This document shows, piece after piece, positions 23,401-35,673 of a stretch of 64,000 bases of DNA; the first letter of the stretch is position 1, and the number at the start of each line of letters is the position of its first letter. Source of the DNA: Gracilariopsis chorda. Taxonomy: Eukaryota; Rhodophyta; Florideophyceae; Gracilariales; Gracilariaceae. The notes below the pieces were generated by a model, which saw only the letters and a program-made list of their open reading frames with translations, searched no databases and had not been told where the DNA came from. The stretch covers positions 1 through 64,000 of the forward strand of contig NBIV01000197.1 of assembly GCA_003194525.1 (NCBI GenBank). Direction: 5' to 3'. The position numbers and the translations under genes are program-made.

Positions 23401-24349
23401 CCTGTCCACATATTTGTTCCAGCACGGGCCCCATCCACCTCCACTCATTAAAAACACTTCCTTTGGCCATGGCACTAACGGAATCGCCTCCCACGTAACT
23501 CTGCACGCTGGCCCCACGCCGGTTCTCTCTAAGGTTTACCTTGTCGATGAGCAACTTGGATGAGCGCTCTAAAACCCCAGAGACATGATTCTGAATTGAC
23601 CTGTTCGTAACTGAATTCCGCTATTAAAGCCAATGAATCATGGAGGCCCAGAGGCATTCGCAGATATCAGAAAAGCAAACGGTGAACAAAGAGTTTACTG
23701 GAGAGCTTTAAACAAAGAAACGATCACTCGGACAACGCCTAAGTTTGAGAAGAGGACCCAGTGCGGGCAAGCTTATAGGCTGGAATCTTGGAAGTGGTGG
23801 ATGGGGGACCGGTGCTACCAGCAGACGTTTTGTCCGAGCGTTTAAGGCCAAAGTGGTTCTCGAGGTCCGTAGCGATACGCTCGCACAGGACTTTGAAGGA
23901 CTCTTCCAGGATAATCACCAACGCATCCTTGACATCTTTGTTGCGTTGAACCAAAACATGGTACCTCGAAGTTCGAATAGCCCATCACTGAGCGGCACGA
24001 GAGGGCTCTTCTATACTAGTGGGCTCAAAAACACCCCGAATGAACATCAAACATAGCCTAAATATGGCCGAAATGTTACTGCGATGTAGCCGTTTAGATC
24101 CAAAATTTGGAAGGAAGTGTATATGGTGAAGAAGAACAAATTATGCTCTGCGTCATGGCCATATTTTGGCCACATCTTGGCCACATCACTCAAAACGAAA
24201 CTTTTTTATCTTCCTTAGCTACACGTACTCCAGAATTGTGGACTGAAACAGCCAGATCTCGTTCATAATTTGGCCGCATTGGGGTCGTTATTGATGTTTG
24301 TAAGGACCTTCTAATGCGCAAACAGTCTTCAAGTTATCGGAAGCCATCT

Positions 24350-25320
24350 TCGTGGCCTCAGAGGTGACCGGCACAGAGAGTGGAGGAGAGACCACAGAAA
24401 CAGAAACCGCCATGGAACCAGTAGGGAAAGAGACCAAAGAACAAATGGACACCTCCGGAGGCTCTGGTATATCACCATTGTGGGCTGACACGAAGGAAGG
24501 TAGGACGGGTGGGGCTGATACGGGCACAATTTCCTGCTCTCGGGCAGAACGACGAAGACAATCTTTTTGAAATCCAATGGCTTGGGGTATTAGTGTTGTA
24601 CAGTCTGACGCGGTTCGTCCATGGCTACAGCGAGCAAGGGTTGGTATGGTACAATTTTCCATCTTCATGGCTCATATTCTGTCGCAGGATTGGATAAAAT
24701 GTGTCAGCACCATAATTGTACACGAAGAAAGAGGGGGTTTGCGACTAATAAAGCATAAGGACGTAATCCAACAAGCCATCAGCCTTTTCGACCTCGTCAT
24801 CTTTATTACGGACAATATTCTGCACACCAAGGTCGCGAATGGACCGGATTAAGAGCATTGTTAAGGAACGAGTCAATATTCAGGTCTTGGAAGAACATCT
24901 GATTTCATGTGCGGTAATTGGCCTCGTGGACGTTGGCTTGAACACCATAGCGGGCGGTATCTAGGAAGTCCATAAAAGGAAGGACAGCTCACTCGCCGAA
25001 AAGGTCCTGACAGGTTAGCCATAGTAGACGTTTCGTGAAGTCGCCCTGCATTTGGGAATTGTTGTGGGCTACCATGGACAGAGAGTGGACCATAAGGAAA
25101 CTACACACGTGCCAGACTGCGACCTCAAGACCGGCGCTGAGGGGGTGGCAGTGGAACGTTTAGAGAAACCCTACGGCACGCCGACAAATCATGGAGCTGC
25201 ACTTCGTGCCAACAAAAGGAGTACTTGCTTTTGGTGTGCATACGGCCATATGGTTCGATCATATCATTCCATTAGGTCCAGTTCGATAGCCAATACAACC
25301 GCTCCTATAGAGGCTTGAGT
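24350..25320 (+). mobile_element. second gag-like segment inside element C
   Basis: Starts with an acidic, Thr/Glu-rich stretch (MASEVTGTESGGETTETETA at 24352), continues with a helical region (KDVIQQAISLFDLVIFITDN near 24.8 kb) and ends with a decayed CCHC-type knuckle (STCFWCAYGHMVRSYHS near 25.24 kb). This order is typical of gag, yet it lies after pol. It may come from another element nested in C, or from a partial duplication. Broken. Confidence 0.35.
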
Positions 25321-25329
25321 CAGACCAGT

Positions 25330-27184
25330 GCAAGGAGGCTGTGGAGCAATATCCCTAGTTGGAGATCCTCTCAAGGTGTTCGGAGCCTTGCTCTCTTGCG
25401 CGATAGGCACAGTGACAGAGCCCTCCGCACTACATGATGTTCTGGTGCAAAACCGAGGTCGCTACCGGCTATACGGACGGAGTTGTTAACTATAATTGGG
25501 TTACCAGCTGGTCAACTTAGTACACGGGTCCATTTAAGCGTTGTCCCGGTCCATGGAGAATCCAAAGAGAAAAAGGGGAAAAAGGAATAGAGAAACAAGG
25601 GAAAAGGTACAACAAGGCCGGTCGTGCGGAAAGTCGAAAGGGACTCGACGGTGGGGTTGGTGCTTACTCAGCCAGCAGGGCGAAGCTCAATACTGAGTCG
25701 AACGACTATCTGTTCCCACAAATAAAATTAATCAAGACGGTAAAAATAGTGAACACTGGGCGAACCCACGGAGTATGACAGATCAGCGGTTCTAGTTGAT
25801 ACTGTGCGGGTGATTATAATAAGACCAAACTCGGTGAAACTCCAGAAGAAGTTAGTCACTTCGCGCAGGCGAGAAATGCAGAGCCAATTCTCAGCTTAAC
25901 TTTACTTCAGGTTCAAACCCCAGGGTCGTCCTCCCTTAAGTACTATGGGGTTATAAAGAAACTAAGGATACTGCTACTGTAGTGTGACACACTTGTGGTC
26001 CACACGTTTGTGTCACTGAGCGACATGGCTGGCCACGGCGCGACACGACACGTGCGAATCATGCCAGTCATGTATAACCTCTGTACGCTTATCACGCGTC
26101 CATCTATTCCAGATATCATAGAAATCGCCGATGAAAGTTCCAAAAATACCAAATAAAACTCAGATCGAATTTCACACAATGTTTCCAAGCGTCAATGTAT
26201 ACCAGAGTTGAAACGATGCCCCGCCGGTACTGAATCATTCCGATCCACCTTGCCCAGAGGGTATGCGCATATGGATTGCTCTAAAGAGGCTATGAGCAGG
26301 AGAAAGAAAGGGAGCCTTAGGGTCAACTTGAATGGAATACAGATCCTCCAGGAGCTCGTCTACGCGCCATTGTTAATCAACCTCCTTGCCGCACCGTACG
26401 TACGGCATGTTTGGAGGGACCAGGGCGTAGGACAGCGCGACCGAACAGGCATCAGCAGGGAGGTGGCACCAGCGGATGTGATGCGAGTCCCCTTGGAAGT
26501 TTTTCTTCTCCATGGCGTAGTTCGGAATCCCAGCGAACCAAGGAGCATCCAATTATTGGTCAGCGCAAAGCAGTAAATCAGCGACTGAACTGTGCAGATT
26601 GGTACTCTTCAAGGCTTTAGGAAGGTTCAACAGTTAGCCATAAGAGCCCTTACATCACCCCGAGGACATGGTGTAAACGTGACAGATGGGCTGGGGCAAC
26701 GGACACGGAACCAAAGGAACCTGATGTTTGGGAACCCGAAAGGCCAGAGAAATGCACCTACATCAACCAAAATGGTTAGAATCGTGGACAAACCGATTCG
26801 GTAAGCGGTAGAAGGGTCGACCAAGAAAGAGATGTACCCTTGAGAAGAGCATGAACGACCGCGTGGTGATTACGTGAGATGGAGAAGCACAGAAAGCGGG
26901 CGGTGGTCGATGCTTCCCTGGCAATGAGGGCCCATCTTATGGGACCAATGAAATCGTAGCGGCCACGTGCCAATTACTGAAAACGCGAACAAATGGACGA
27001 GAGGCGGTACCGTCGCCATACCAATTACTGAAGGGCTGACAGGCCATTTCAAAGGGGGGAATAGTGATGCGGGTTGAGTTTAGAGCACAGAAGTGGCAGA
27101 ACCTTGAAATGGAAGGAACGCTAGTTGAAAAGTTGGTGCTCTTTAGGAACCAGAGGCGACCAATGAGAAGTTGTATCTAAAGAC
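25330..27184. other. unassigned sequence between second gag-like segment and right LTR of C
   Basis: Short open frames on both strands, the longest being 122 codons on plus (26208-26576). On minus, 26776-27052 has overlapping short frames. I recognise none of them. Confidence 0.3.
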
Positions 27185-27700
27185 GGCGGTCTGTAGGGGA
27201 ATGAACATTAGGCAGGTGTAGTGGTATAGGAAGCATAAGTATGGGTTAGCAGCAGAGCTGGTCAGAACATTTCAGGCTAAAATATTTGACATGGTCAAGC
27301 TGGGTGCCAATCCAGGGGATACCGGTAAGCAGGGTGAGTGATAAGGCACTGTGGCCATAGTTTTTAATATATAGTTATTTTTAGTAAATCCTTTAATTAT
27401 CCTTACCGAAGGTCAGAAGGCCTCGCCAGCCATATAGAGTGGCTCGAGTGTCACCAATCTCCGAAGAGTAAAGGCAATCATCACCACCGTATTCTTGTCA
27501 TCATATGACGCCAATAGGAATCCAAAGGCCCCCAAGCCCTCGCCACTGTTCTCCTGACCTGTCCATACTTGACATACCACTCGCTCATTTTCTCTCGACA
27601 CCACTTGGTGCCTGCATCACCAAAAGGCCCCAGTGGATTGTCACCCTATTGGCTAGCTCTCTGTCGCTACTAAAACCAATGAAATACTACTCCCGTTGGC
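27185..27700 (+). repeat. right LTR of old Gypsy element C
   Basis: Partner of 16265-16790 (see there). Boundaries approximate. No target-site duplication can be read. Confidence 0.65.
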
Positions 27701-28254
27701 AAGAGGATGTAGTTTTGTACTACAGTGAGTCTTTGCACTGCAACAATCACACCTCTATTACTCCATGTGCTCTCGTCACGAAAAGAAAGTATCTTCCGTG
27801 TATTGCTGCTCATGGCTCACTTTTAGTAGCCATATTAGCGTGAACATCGACATGATACTAGAGGAATATGCTTACATGTATTACGGGATGCGTGGAGAAC
27901 GAATGTTTTCTAAGTCGGGGTTTTACTTCTGGACTTTAATCTGTTTCTTGCACCCTCTACCCCCATATTATAGCTACCATGACTGATGCAAACAACGCTA
28001 AGTACTGACGGTAGAATCCATTTTGATTTCTCCACCGAATGTGTCATTGCAGCACGTCTTCGCCCTCCTCAGTGCAAAACAACATCGTAATTGTACTTGT
28101 ACGGTAGCAGGGCAAATAATACCCGCACGTCAGAAGCCACAAATCAAAAAGTATACACAACGTGGTACCGCAACTGCGCGCAGTACAAAAACCCGATATC
28201 TACCACACATATTTCCAAAATACTGAAGAGCATGTTGATTTTTCAGGAAGGGTG

Positions 28255-28480
28255 TGAGTGTAACACAGATGTACCTGTGGGGCCACGGATATCAGACGAA
28301 GACCGATCGTAAGCTCTGTCTCCGAAGTGAGTGTACTGTACTGTAGTGGTAGGACCTCCTAAATACATCTTTCGATGCAACTAGACTCTGCATAATAAGG
28401 TTAAGCGTGGCATTCCTTCCTCAGAACCACCCAGACCTTCCATTGTACCATTCGTCTGGCTTCAGTGTTACTGAACAACT
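28255..28480. repeat. diverged repeat, copy 2 of 2
   Basis: Partner of 15915-16190 in the same orientation, sharing GTACCTGTGGGGCC and a series of shorter blocks. It lies just beyond the 3' end of the minus-strand Copia relic, so it may be part of that element's 3' LTR. I saw no matching 5' LTR near 33 kb. Confidence 0.5.
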
Positions 28481-28950
28481 CCCATAGTATTCGGAGGTTT
28501 AGAAGGCCGATCTCTCTTTTCTTAAAGATTTTCTGTAATTTGAGAGTTGTCAATTACGCCAGGGACTTTCTTTTGAGTTCGATAAGACCGATTTGCACTG
28601 CTATAGTTCCATCCGATACATATTCGAAACAGACTGAAAACATCCCCGTAGTGCCTGGTGGCTTTGACTGACACACGAGGTCAGCCACAGGTGCCGGGGG
28701 CGCTTTATTGGTAATCTGACTGTCAGGTTCAGTTGAAACGTTTAGGTCTACGCGTCTCGCTGAACGCCTGGCATAGCCATTCACACCTCCCTTTGCAGTT
28801 ATGGACAAAGTATCATAATTTTGTACTACTAGTATCAAACTCGAAAAGTTTTCCAACGCTGCAACCCTTCAAAAACTATTTGCGCAGCAAATCCTTATTC
28901 TAAAAACCTGCACCGAAAGAAAAGTATATAGCTATTTTCATATTTCCAAG
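28481..28950. other. short gap with one minus ORF
   Basis: Holds an open frame of 100 codons on minus (28554-28856) without recognisable domain. It could be part of the Copia 3' end or chance. Confidence 0.2.
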
Positions 28951-31900
28951 AGCCGTACTACGAAATAACGGATTCCTATTTCGGTTACACACGTCAAAGA
29001 AGAAACAAATTTATGAAAATAAAGTAAAAGCGTTAGAGAAGTTGTCAACATAAATTAGAAATGACGATGTACCCCACACAGCAATCTCAATGTTTCCAGA
29101 CAATCGTGCCTCAAAGAATCAGAAAACAAGTTGGCAGGCTGCTTTTTAGTTCGCACATATTTCAAGCGAGCAATGGGCTTTCCCTCCACTTCTTTCACAG
29201 GTTGAAGCTTCAGAATATTTTGTTTGTTACGTTCAGAAGTGCGGGAATTTGGGACACTTGCTAACGCAGTGGGGCTACCGCTCAATACCGGTATGGGATA
29301 TATGTTCTCCGGTTCATCTTCAACGACAGTTACATTCATCATTTCCCATGACAATTTCCTTAGCCATGTCACGGCGTTTCCACAGTTGGACAGTGCGATG
29401 AATTCAGCCTCTCCAAACGATAGCGCAATTATCCCTCTACTTCTTTCAAGTCCTAAGAATAGGTAGTTCGTTTTTTAGCAGTGAACTAGTCGTAGACGTT
29501 CTAGTGTCGTTGCACCCAACCTATCCTGTATCGCAATATGCGTCGATCGGCACATTGGCGCTTGAAGAAAACTAGAGGCAATTGTTCTCCGTACCATTCA
29601 GGTACCTTAACCACTTTTTCGCAATTCTAGCATGTCTTTCTTTAAGATCATGCACTTGCCTCGCTAGCATTAAAGCAGTGAGCATGATGTCAGGGCTTGA
29701 CCTCACGGCCAAGTACAGCAAATGCATTACCCGTTTCCAGTATAGGGCGTGAAGCACGGTTGATAAACTTTCTTCGTCATGCATTCGCTCTGATAGGTTG
29801 CAAGGGGAAGGTAAAAAATTCTGCGCAGGATTTGAGTTTACTAATCCATACTTTTGTAACGTCTTCGAAACATATCGTTCTTGTGAGGACCAAATTGCGT
29901 TTTTGTCCATGTCAATGTCTATTCCAATAAACCAAATTGCCTGACCAAGAAACTTCACTTGGAAACATTTAATAATCTCTTACATAAACTATTCTATGAG
30001 GTATCTCAAGTCTGACGACATTAGTACGTCTTCGACTACAACTAAAAGTATAATGAACCCAATACACGAGTTGTAGAGTCGGCTGTAAGTTTTCGAATCG
30101 CACAACTTCAGCTTCCTCAGCTCTGAATTGAATAATCATCCTCAGAGGTTTCCACCTTGTTTGAAACCGTACATCGACCTCAGTATTAGGCAGACATCTC
30201 CTTTTTGATATGACGACCCCGACACATTAGTGGGATTCTCCAACCTTAACGCCTCGTGCATGTCTCCGTATAAGTAAGCGTTACTTATTTCCAAGTTTTC
30301 CTTTATCAGAACTTGTGCAGCAGCCTTCACCAGCCAGTTTTGGATGGTCTCCAACCATGCTACAGGGCATACAAACTTTTTCTATCTTAATCCAAGTACG
30401 GCTCTTTTTTAACTCCTCGAGCCACATATCCAGCCTTTGGCCACATTTCAATGGTTTGGTGCTCATGTACTTTGAGATAAACGTTCAAAATGCTGCGTGC
30501 TTCTCTACGAATCTTCTAAATACTGAGTCCGTTTTTCTCTTCGTCTAACTTTGCTCTTGGTACCAAGCACTGACCTTAAGATGCGTGGATGTGTTCCTCG
30601 TCAGCATCTCGCATTTTACTCTTGGCTGTTCTCGTCTCAATGAGGAGATATCATTGAGTTGATTGTTTGAAGGGAGTCTTTTCTTTGTTACCGTGAAGTT
30701 CTGTTGTCTACATATCACTACTTTGCGTAAGAAAGGAATACAGATCTTGTACGGAGTACGTAGATGTTCATTTCGACAATCAGGCTTGGAAGTGGGCGAG
30801 AAAGGTGCCTTTTGTTGGCAACCGCCTCTGACCTGTACATGAAGACATGAATCTTTTGTCGAAACTTCAGAGATCTCGAGAATTCTGGCTTTCTCTTGAA
30901 CCATCGTGTGTAGGGAATCTCTATACGTACAAAGAAGTTTTTGGGGCGGTTACGTATCCAATTGTGTGGTACATCGCCACTTTCCTTAGTTCTAGGGGGA
31001 GTTGTGAAGAATTTAGAAAGGTACTCGCAGTTTTTCAAAGGTCTTAGATAGTCTTTACTGCTGCTCCGTGTGACTGGTGGGCGTATGGTGGAGTGTACGG
31101 GAGGACGATTCCATTCTCTGGCACGTGCGTAATGAAGTCGTCAGATCCGTTCTGACCCGCCCCGTAAAGGCGAACGCAGTAGAGCCCATAGCAAGATAGT
31201 TTTTTTCTCCATGCGCGCCTTGTACCATCTTATGGAAGGGAAGAACTGCAATATCCCATCCATAAAGTATATAGTTAACGATAGTGTGTTGTCATCAAGA
31301 AGAACCTGCATATAACTGGAGCCTGGTAATGAAGATGAGGTGGTCAGAACAGTAAGGTCTGTATGCAGCAGTTCTAGGGGCTTCGTGGCCATTGACACTG
31401 GGGGTTCTATGGCAGCCAGTTCTTCAACAGCTTCGATATAGTCTAAGTATTTTATATCGCAGAGCATAGGAGGTTTGGGACCGCTTTCGATTGTTCCGCA
31501 CGGGACAATAGCCTATTCCTTGCTGTGCGACCACGTCTGTCGTGACAGTCCCCGGGCGTATCACATGGGAACAGAATCACCGTTTGCGCTCTTGGCAGAG
31601 AAATAGGAATCGGAGACGGGTGTAGTCTGTCCCTCTGTTCTGAATGGTAGAGCAAGTCACCAGAGTCCGGATGCTTGATGATAACGCATGTGGTTTCAGA
31701 GCTTTCCCAACTTCTACTCCAGTGGGCTGTGCAAGAACTGAGGCAGAAATGAGATTAGAGTGGAAGGATGGTGTCTGTTTTGCGGTAGCACTCAATCCAT
31801 CTCCCAGTGGGATTCCTATTGTTCTATATCGTTCTATCCTAGACTGGTGATCGCGTTTTCGAACTTTTTGGTCTCAAGTCTGGTGATAGTTCCAGCATAA

Positions 31901-32850
31901 CGATTTGTCGCTGAAAAGTATATGTGTCGCACTGCGCTCGAGCCAGGTGTTGACTTTGCTCAAAATAGGAAGACAAAGCCTTAGCAATTGCCACGAAACT
32001 TCCTGGCTCGTGTTCAGTGTTATATCTTTGGCTATTGCGTCGGGTTACGTTTTGGTCATGCCCGTCTGAGTCCCATGGTGCTTATTTTCTGCTCCTGTGT
32101 CTCTTGGAAACTTGATGTCTCCCACGTTTGGTATGTTGGTTGTTTGCAAGGTCAAGCTTACTCTGCATTTGGTGTGATTGTGTCCGCCATTATCACAATT
32201 CCAGCATCTAAAATGCTTGGATTTGAATGTAGTTTGTTTTGGTCCCGCGTGAGATTCCTGGGCTGTGAGGTACACATGTTGCCGCCGTTTAATGTTCTCT
32301 TGTTTTGCAGAGGTATTTGCGGACTTTAGATGCTTTCGTCTATCACTTCCAGAACTTACAAGGGAAGCTACTTGATCATAGTACATGTTATTGGCATCGA
32401 ATATAGATTAATCACCGTTTTAAAGTTGTAGAGTGTCCTCAGTACACATGTGATGCATTCAAGATCAGGTAATTGATCTCCTAAGCTTTTAAGCTCTAGG
32501 GCAATGGCTGCAATGTAGGTATGTCGTCACCAGCATGGAATATCATACCGCTTAGACATTGAGGATGATTCATCTTCGATTCGATGTTGTCCTTCTTATA
32601 AGTGGGTTCCAACTTCATCCATACCTCTAGTGAAGTGCAATGCTCTCGTTATATTAGGCCGGAGGCGTCTATGATCGGTTCGGTGCCTGGGGTTTGCACG
32701 ATGATGGAACGAGCTTTCATTTTGGCATCATCCCAGCGCTTTTGCGCTTGGGCGGTACTTTGTCCCTCTACGGGTTGCTCTTGAATACTCAAGAAAAGTT
32801 CTTGAGAGGCGTGCATCAAGTTGCGAACTTATATCCCATAATTGTAGTAG
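28950..32850 (-). mobile_element. Ty1/Copia relic, heavily broken
   Basis: Read on minus, parts in Copia order (gag, integrase, reverse transcriptase, RNase H). A gag region from about 32.85 kb (KRWDDAKMKARSIIVQTPGT) with a CCHC knuckle at 32165-32206 (CWNCDNGGHNHTKC). GAG-pre-integrase and integrase at about 31.14-31.8 kb (PLELLHTDL, SSYMQVLLDDNT). Reverse transcriptase at about 29.57-30.9 kb (ENLEISNAYLYGDMHEAL, SMYGFKQ, FIGIDIDMDKNAIWSSQERY). RNase H end at about 29.06-29.37 kb (YVRTKKQPANLFS). Many breaks. Terminal repeats not secured. Confidence 0.8.
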
Positions 32851-34529
32851 TCGAGAATCACTTGTGAGGGACGCGCCTTGTATCTGCAACTCGATCCCCA
32901 CCCATCACTGGGTGAATGGCAGTGATTGGGGAGAGTAGTTCTTTATTATCCTCATAGAACCCCTGCATTATGAGAGATTTTTCTTGGCGTTGAAACTAGC
33001 AGGTGATGCTATCTCCGAATGCCCTAAAGGCAAGACCTCTGACTACGGTTTGGACTCTTCCGGAGAGTTGTGATTTGCTGGTGCCTGTCAAATTCTACAC
33101 AGACCAGAACCAAGCGCGCGCTTTTCTACGGAAGGTAATGGAGAGGTTACTAGCAAGGTGATATGGTTTCACCAGTAAAAATCCTCTAGTTCCTTGCGGA
33201 TGTTTGCTCAGCAAAGGTTCCTCTGCTATTAATAACCACGATGTAGTCCGGGCTAATCAATGGGGCAACCAGTTTGAGAGAATTCGCAGACCACACCCCA
33301 GCCGAACCTATGCGGTGTGATTACCAGTCCTCGGATTAGTTCAAGTCCCCACTGGGTTCCTTCCCTGTGCTCAACTGGCGAAGTATGTCATCCGCCAGAG
33401 CTCCAACGTCCACGTAAGGGGAATGGAAAAATAGTTCCTTAACCATATAGGCAAACGTCACGTGTGTATGCTCTAGTCCACGCAGCTTGTCGTGGAGTGG
33501 CAGGACTTTCTTCTCAACTCAAGTGCTTATCATGGGGAGGCAGTGCCGTATCCCATTGAGGATGAAAACAGTGGAGATGTAGAGTTGTTTCTTCAGCGTG
33601 CAGATGCGGAGCGTGTATTCGTAGCACACAGTTGCAGCATACAGGCTTCTTATGGTGGTTCCATATGCCAACCCGAAAGCACGAATTGTTCAACTACAAA
33701 AGGATGCTCAGAAATCCTCTAGTTTATACGCCTGTAATGAGCGTGGGAGCGAGAGGAAGGGGAAAAAAATTTCTTTCCAGGTTTTGACAGATGCGCAAGG
33801 TTCTGTGGGTGTACCAGAAGCATTAGTAGGGAAATAACGTCCAGAAGCGTAAGATTTTGCGTGGTTCTAGGCAGCATGCGCTGTGAACATGCAAAAAAAG
33901 AGCAAAGTTGGAAGAAGACCACAGGAAGCACGACAATTTCTGTGTAGAAGCTACAAGAGTGCAAGAAAAAGACAAATCTATTTGTGCCCAAGCGCTGAAA
34001 AACGTCAGCGGTGTTGATGGTGCACAATATCAACGGTGGCGGCCAAAAACACCACGGGAGTGTACCAAAACAGGCAACGCCCAGGCTGAATCTGTGGTTT
34101 ACGAAAAGTGGTAGCCCGCTTCAGTGCTTCGGAACGGAGATGGTTGCAGCATCGGTGCGTCGGTGCTGCGGGGTGCTTTGGAGAGGTAGAAAGAGATGAA
34201 GAGACACAACGCTGGAGAGAAAAGAGAAGAGACAAAAAAAGGCGTAAATGATTGCCAGAGTATACCGTAACCCAGGTTAATGAAGACAATGTTGTCAAAG
34301 AATGATTTTGCTGGTTACAGAAATTGGGCAAGGTTTCCTCGAAATGTGCAAGTTGAGAATTTGATTGTCAGACAGCTTGGTTGTGGAACTTTCCGATGAC
34401 ACTTCATCGGTTACCAAAATTTTATATGATCCGGTTACTGACGCTCACATCTAAAGTTACTCTGAAGCTATAAAAATGGGGTAATGGTTCCCCCACTTCC
34501 CACTAAACGGGGAACGGTTCTTCAAAAAC
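32851..34529. other. gap, nothing recognised
   Basis: About 1.7 kb between the Copia relic and element B. It contains short open frames such as 33492-33722 and 33908-34114 on plus and 34005-34331 on minus, none with a domain I recognise. A 5' LTR of the Copia relic would be expected here, but I could not see a match to 28255-28480. Confidence 0.3.
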
Positions 34530-35596
34530 TGTGGGTACCATCACGAGACGGTGACGCAGGGGGCCAAAATAAATGACAAACTAGCCTAAAAAGGGGATTC
34601 CTCGTACCTCAAAGCCCCAAAAAGATGAAACGACACGAATAAAAGATCAAACGAACAACCAATGCAGGGACCAAAAGGACTCAATCTGCAACGATAACAA
34701 CAAATACAAAAGGAGAGCACAAGGCTCCATCCAAATAAAAATTTCTTGATACTTCTTGAAACGGCGCGCAACCTAAGAATTATTTCAAGGGTCACTAGGA
34801 GTCAGACTCCCGGCTTCCGGTAAGACACTACGGATATGAAGTGATTTCTGCAGCCTACCCGCTTCTGCACCAACCAGAAGCAGATGCGTACAATCTTTAC
34901 AGGGCTTCCAAAGGAGAGCTACTAACAGCGGGATATGCTTTCACTCTATACCCAATCTGGCCCTTTGCAGGAGAGGTTGCACGGCACGTCACCTGCGGAC
35001 AGCCTCCCGTCAAGCACCTCCGTCCGGAAACTACCAGGTCTTTCGACCGTCACCGTTATCCGAGCAAAGCTCCGGTGGGGGCTCATAGACGACAGAAGCG
35101 CCTTTGGTACACACTACCCGTCTCCAGTCCATGCCAAGGGCGCTTCAACCGGTATCACCGACGGTAATGCCCCACCCCAAGTATGCACAAAGCGGCAAGC
35201 GCCTCACTAAGTGCGGTTGAGAGTTGATGATTGATAGTAATAGTTCAGATAGTTGCGGGGGTGAGGACTTTGAGATGTGGTTCTCCTTGAGATGAGTCCA
35301 GACCAAAGTTCGGGACTCAACTCGCCCTTTTATAGAGTCAAAAACCATGCAAAACAACACAGAAACGCATTACTACTTTCTACTTACTCATTTGTGCGTC
35401 TAGGTTACTCCATTCGCTTCCAGAAGCCTCTGGAGCTGCACACTAACCAGTAGTAATTTAGCAACTGGCGACTGCATCACCGAAATACAGTGGTAATGCT
35501 GGGCCAGCGAAGCTTACAATGCTCCAGACACTGCTGGAGCACTCTACACGTGTGTTCTAGGAGTGCTGGAATATTCTACCAATTTCGCGACCGTCA
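34530..35596 (-). repeat. 3' LTR of element B
   Basis: 1067 bases from TGTGGGTACC to CGACCGTCA. It aligns with 40211-41266 with about 40 differences by hand count (about 96% identical) and more loosely with the LTRs of A. Left of it the family sequence stops at once, which fixes the LTR edge. Confidence 0.9.
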
Positions 35597-35673
35597 TGAT
35601 CCCAGCCCCAAAGGTTGCTTCGCCACGGCAACCTTGAAAATCTAAACTCGATACGGACGCGGAAAGAACATAT

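Larger units (their letters stand above)
16265..27700 (+). mobile_element. very old Ty3/Gypsy (chromovirus-like) relic, element C
   Basis: An 11.4-kb fossil flanked by the diverged direct repeats 16265-16790 and 27185-27700. It holds gag and pol remains in Ty3/Gypsy order on plus, and a chromodomain-like tail after the integrase points to the chromovirus branch. A further 3.8 kb lies between the end of pol (about 23.4 kb) and the right LTR, including a second gag-like piece. It is heavily broken, with dozens of breaks. It is not closely related to elements A and B. Confidence 0.65.

Noticed and set aside
24288-24668. 126-codon minus-strand frame, Ser/Pro/Val-rich
   Set aside because: Opposite strand of the acidic gag-like segment, whose Thr/Glu codons read as Ser/Val on the other strand.
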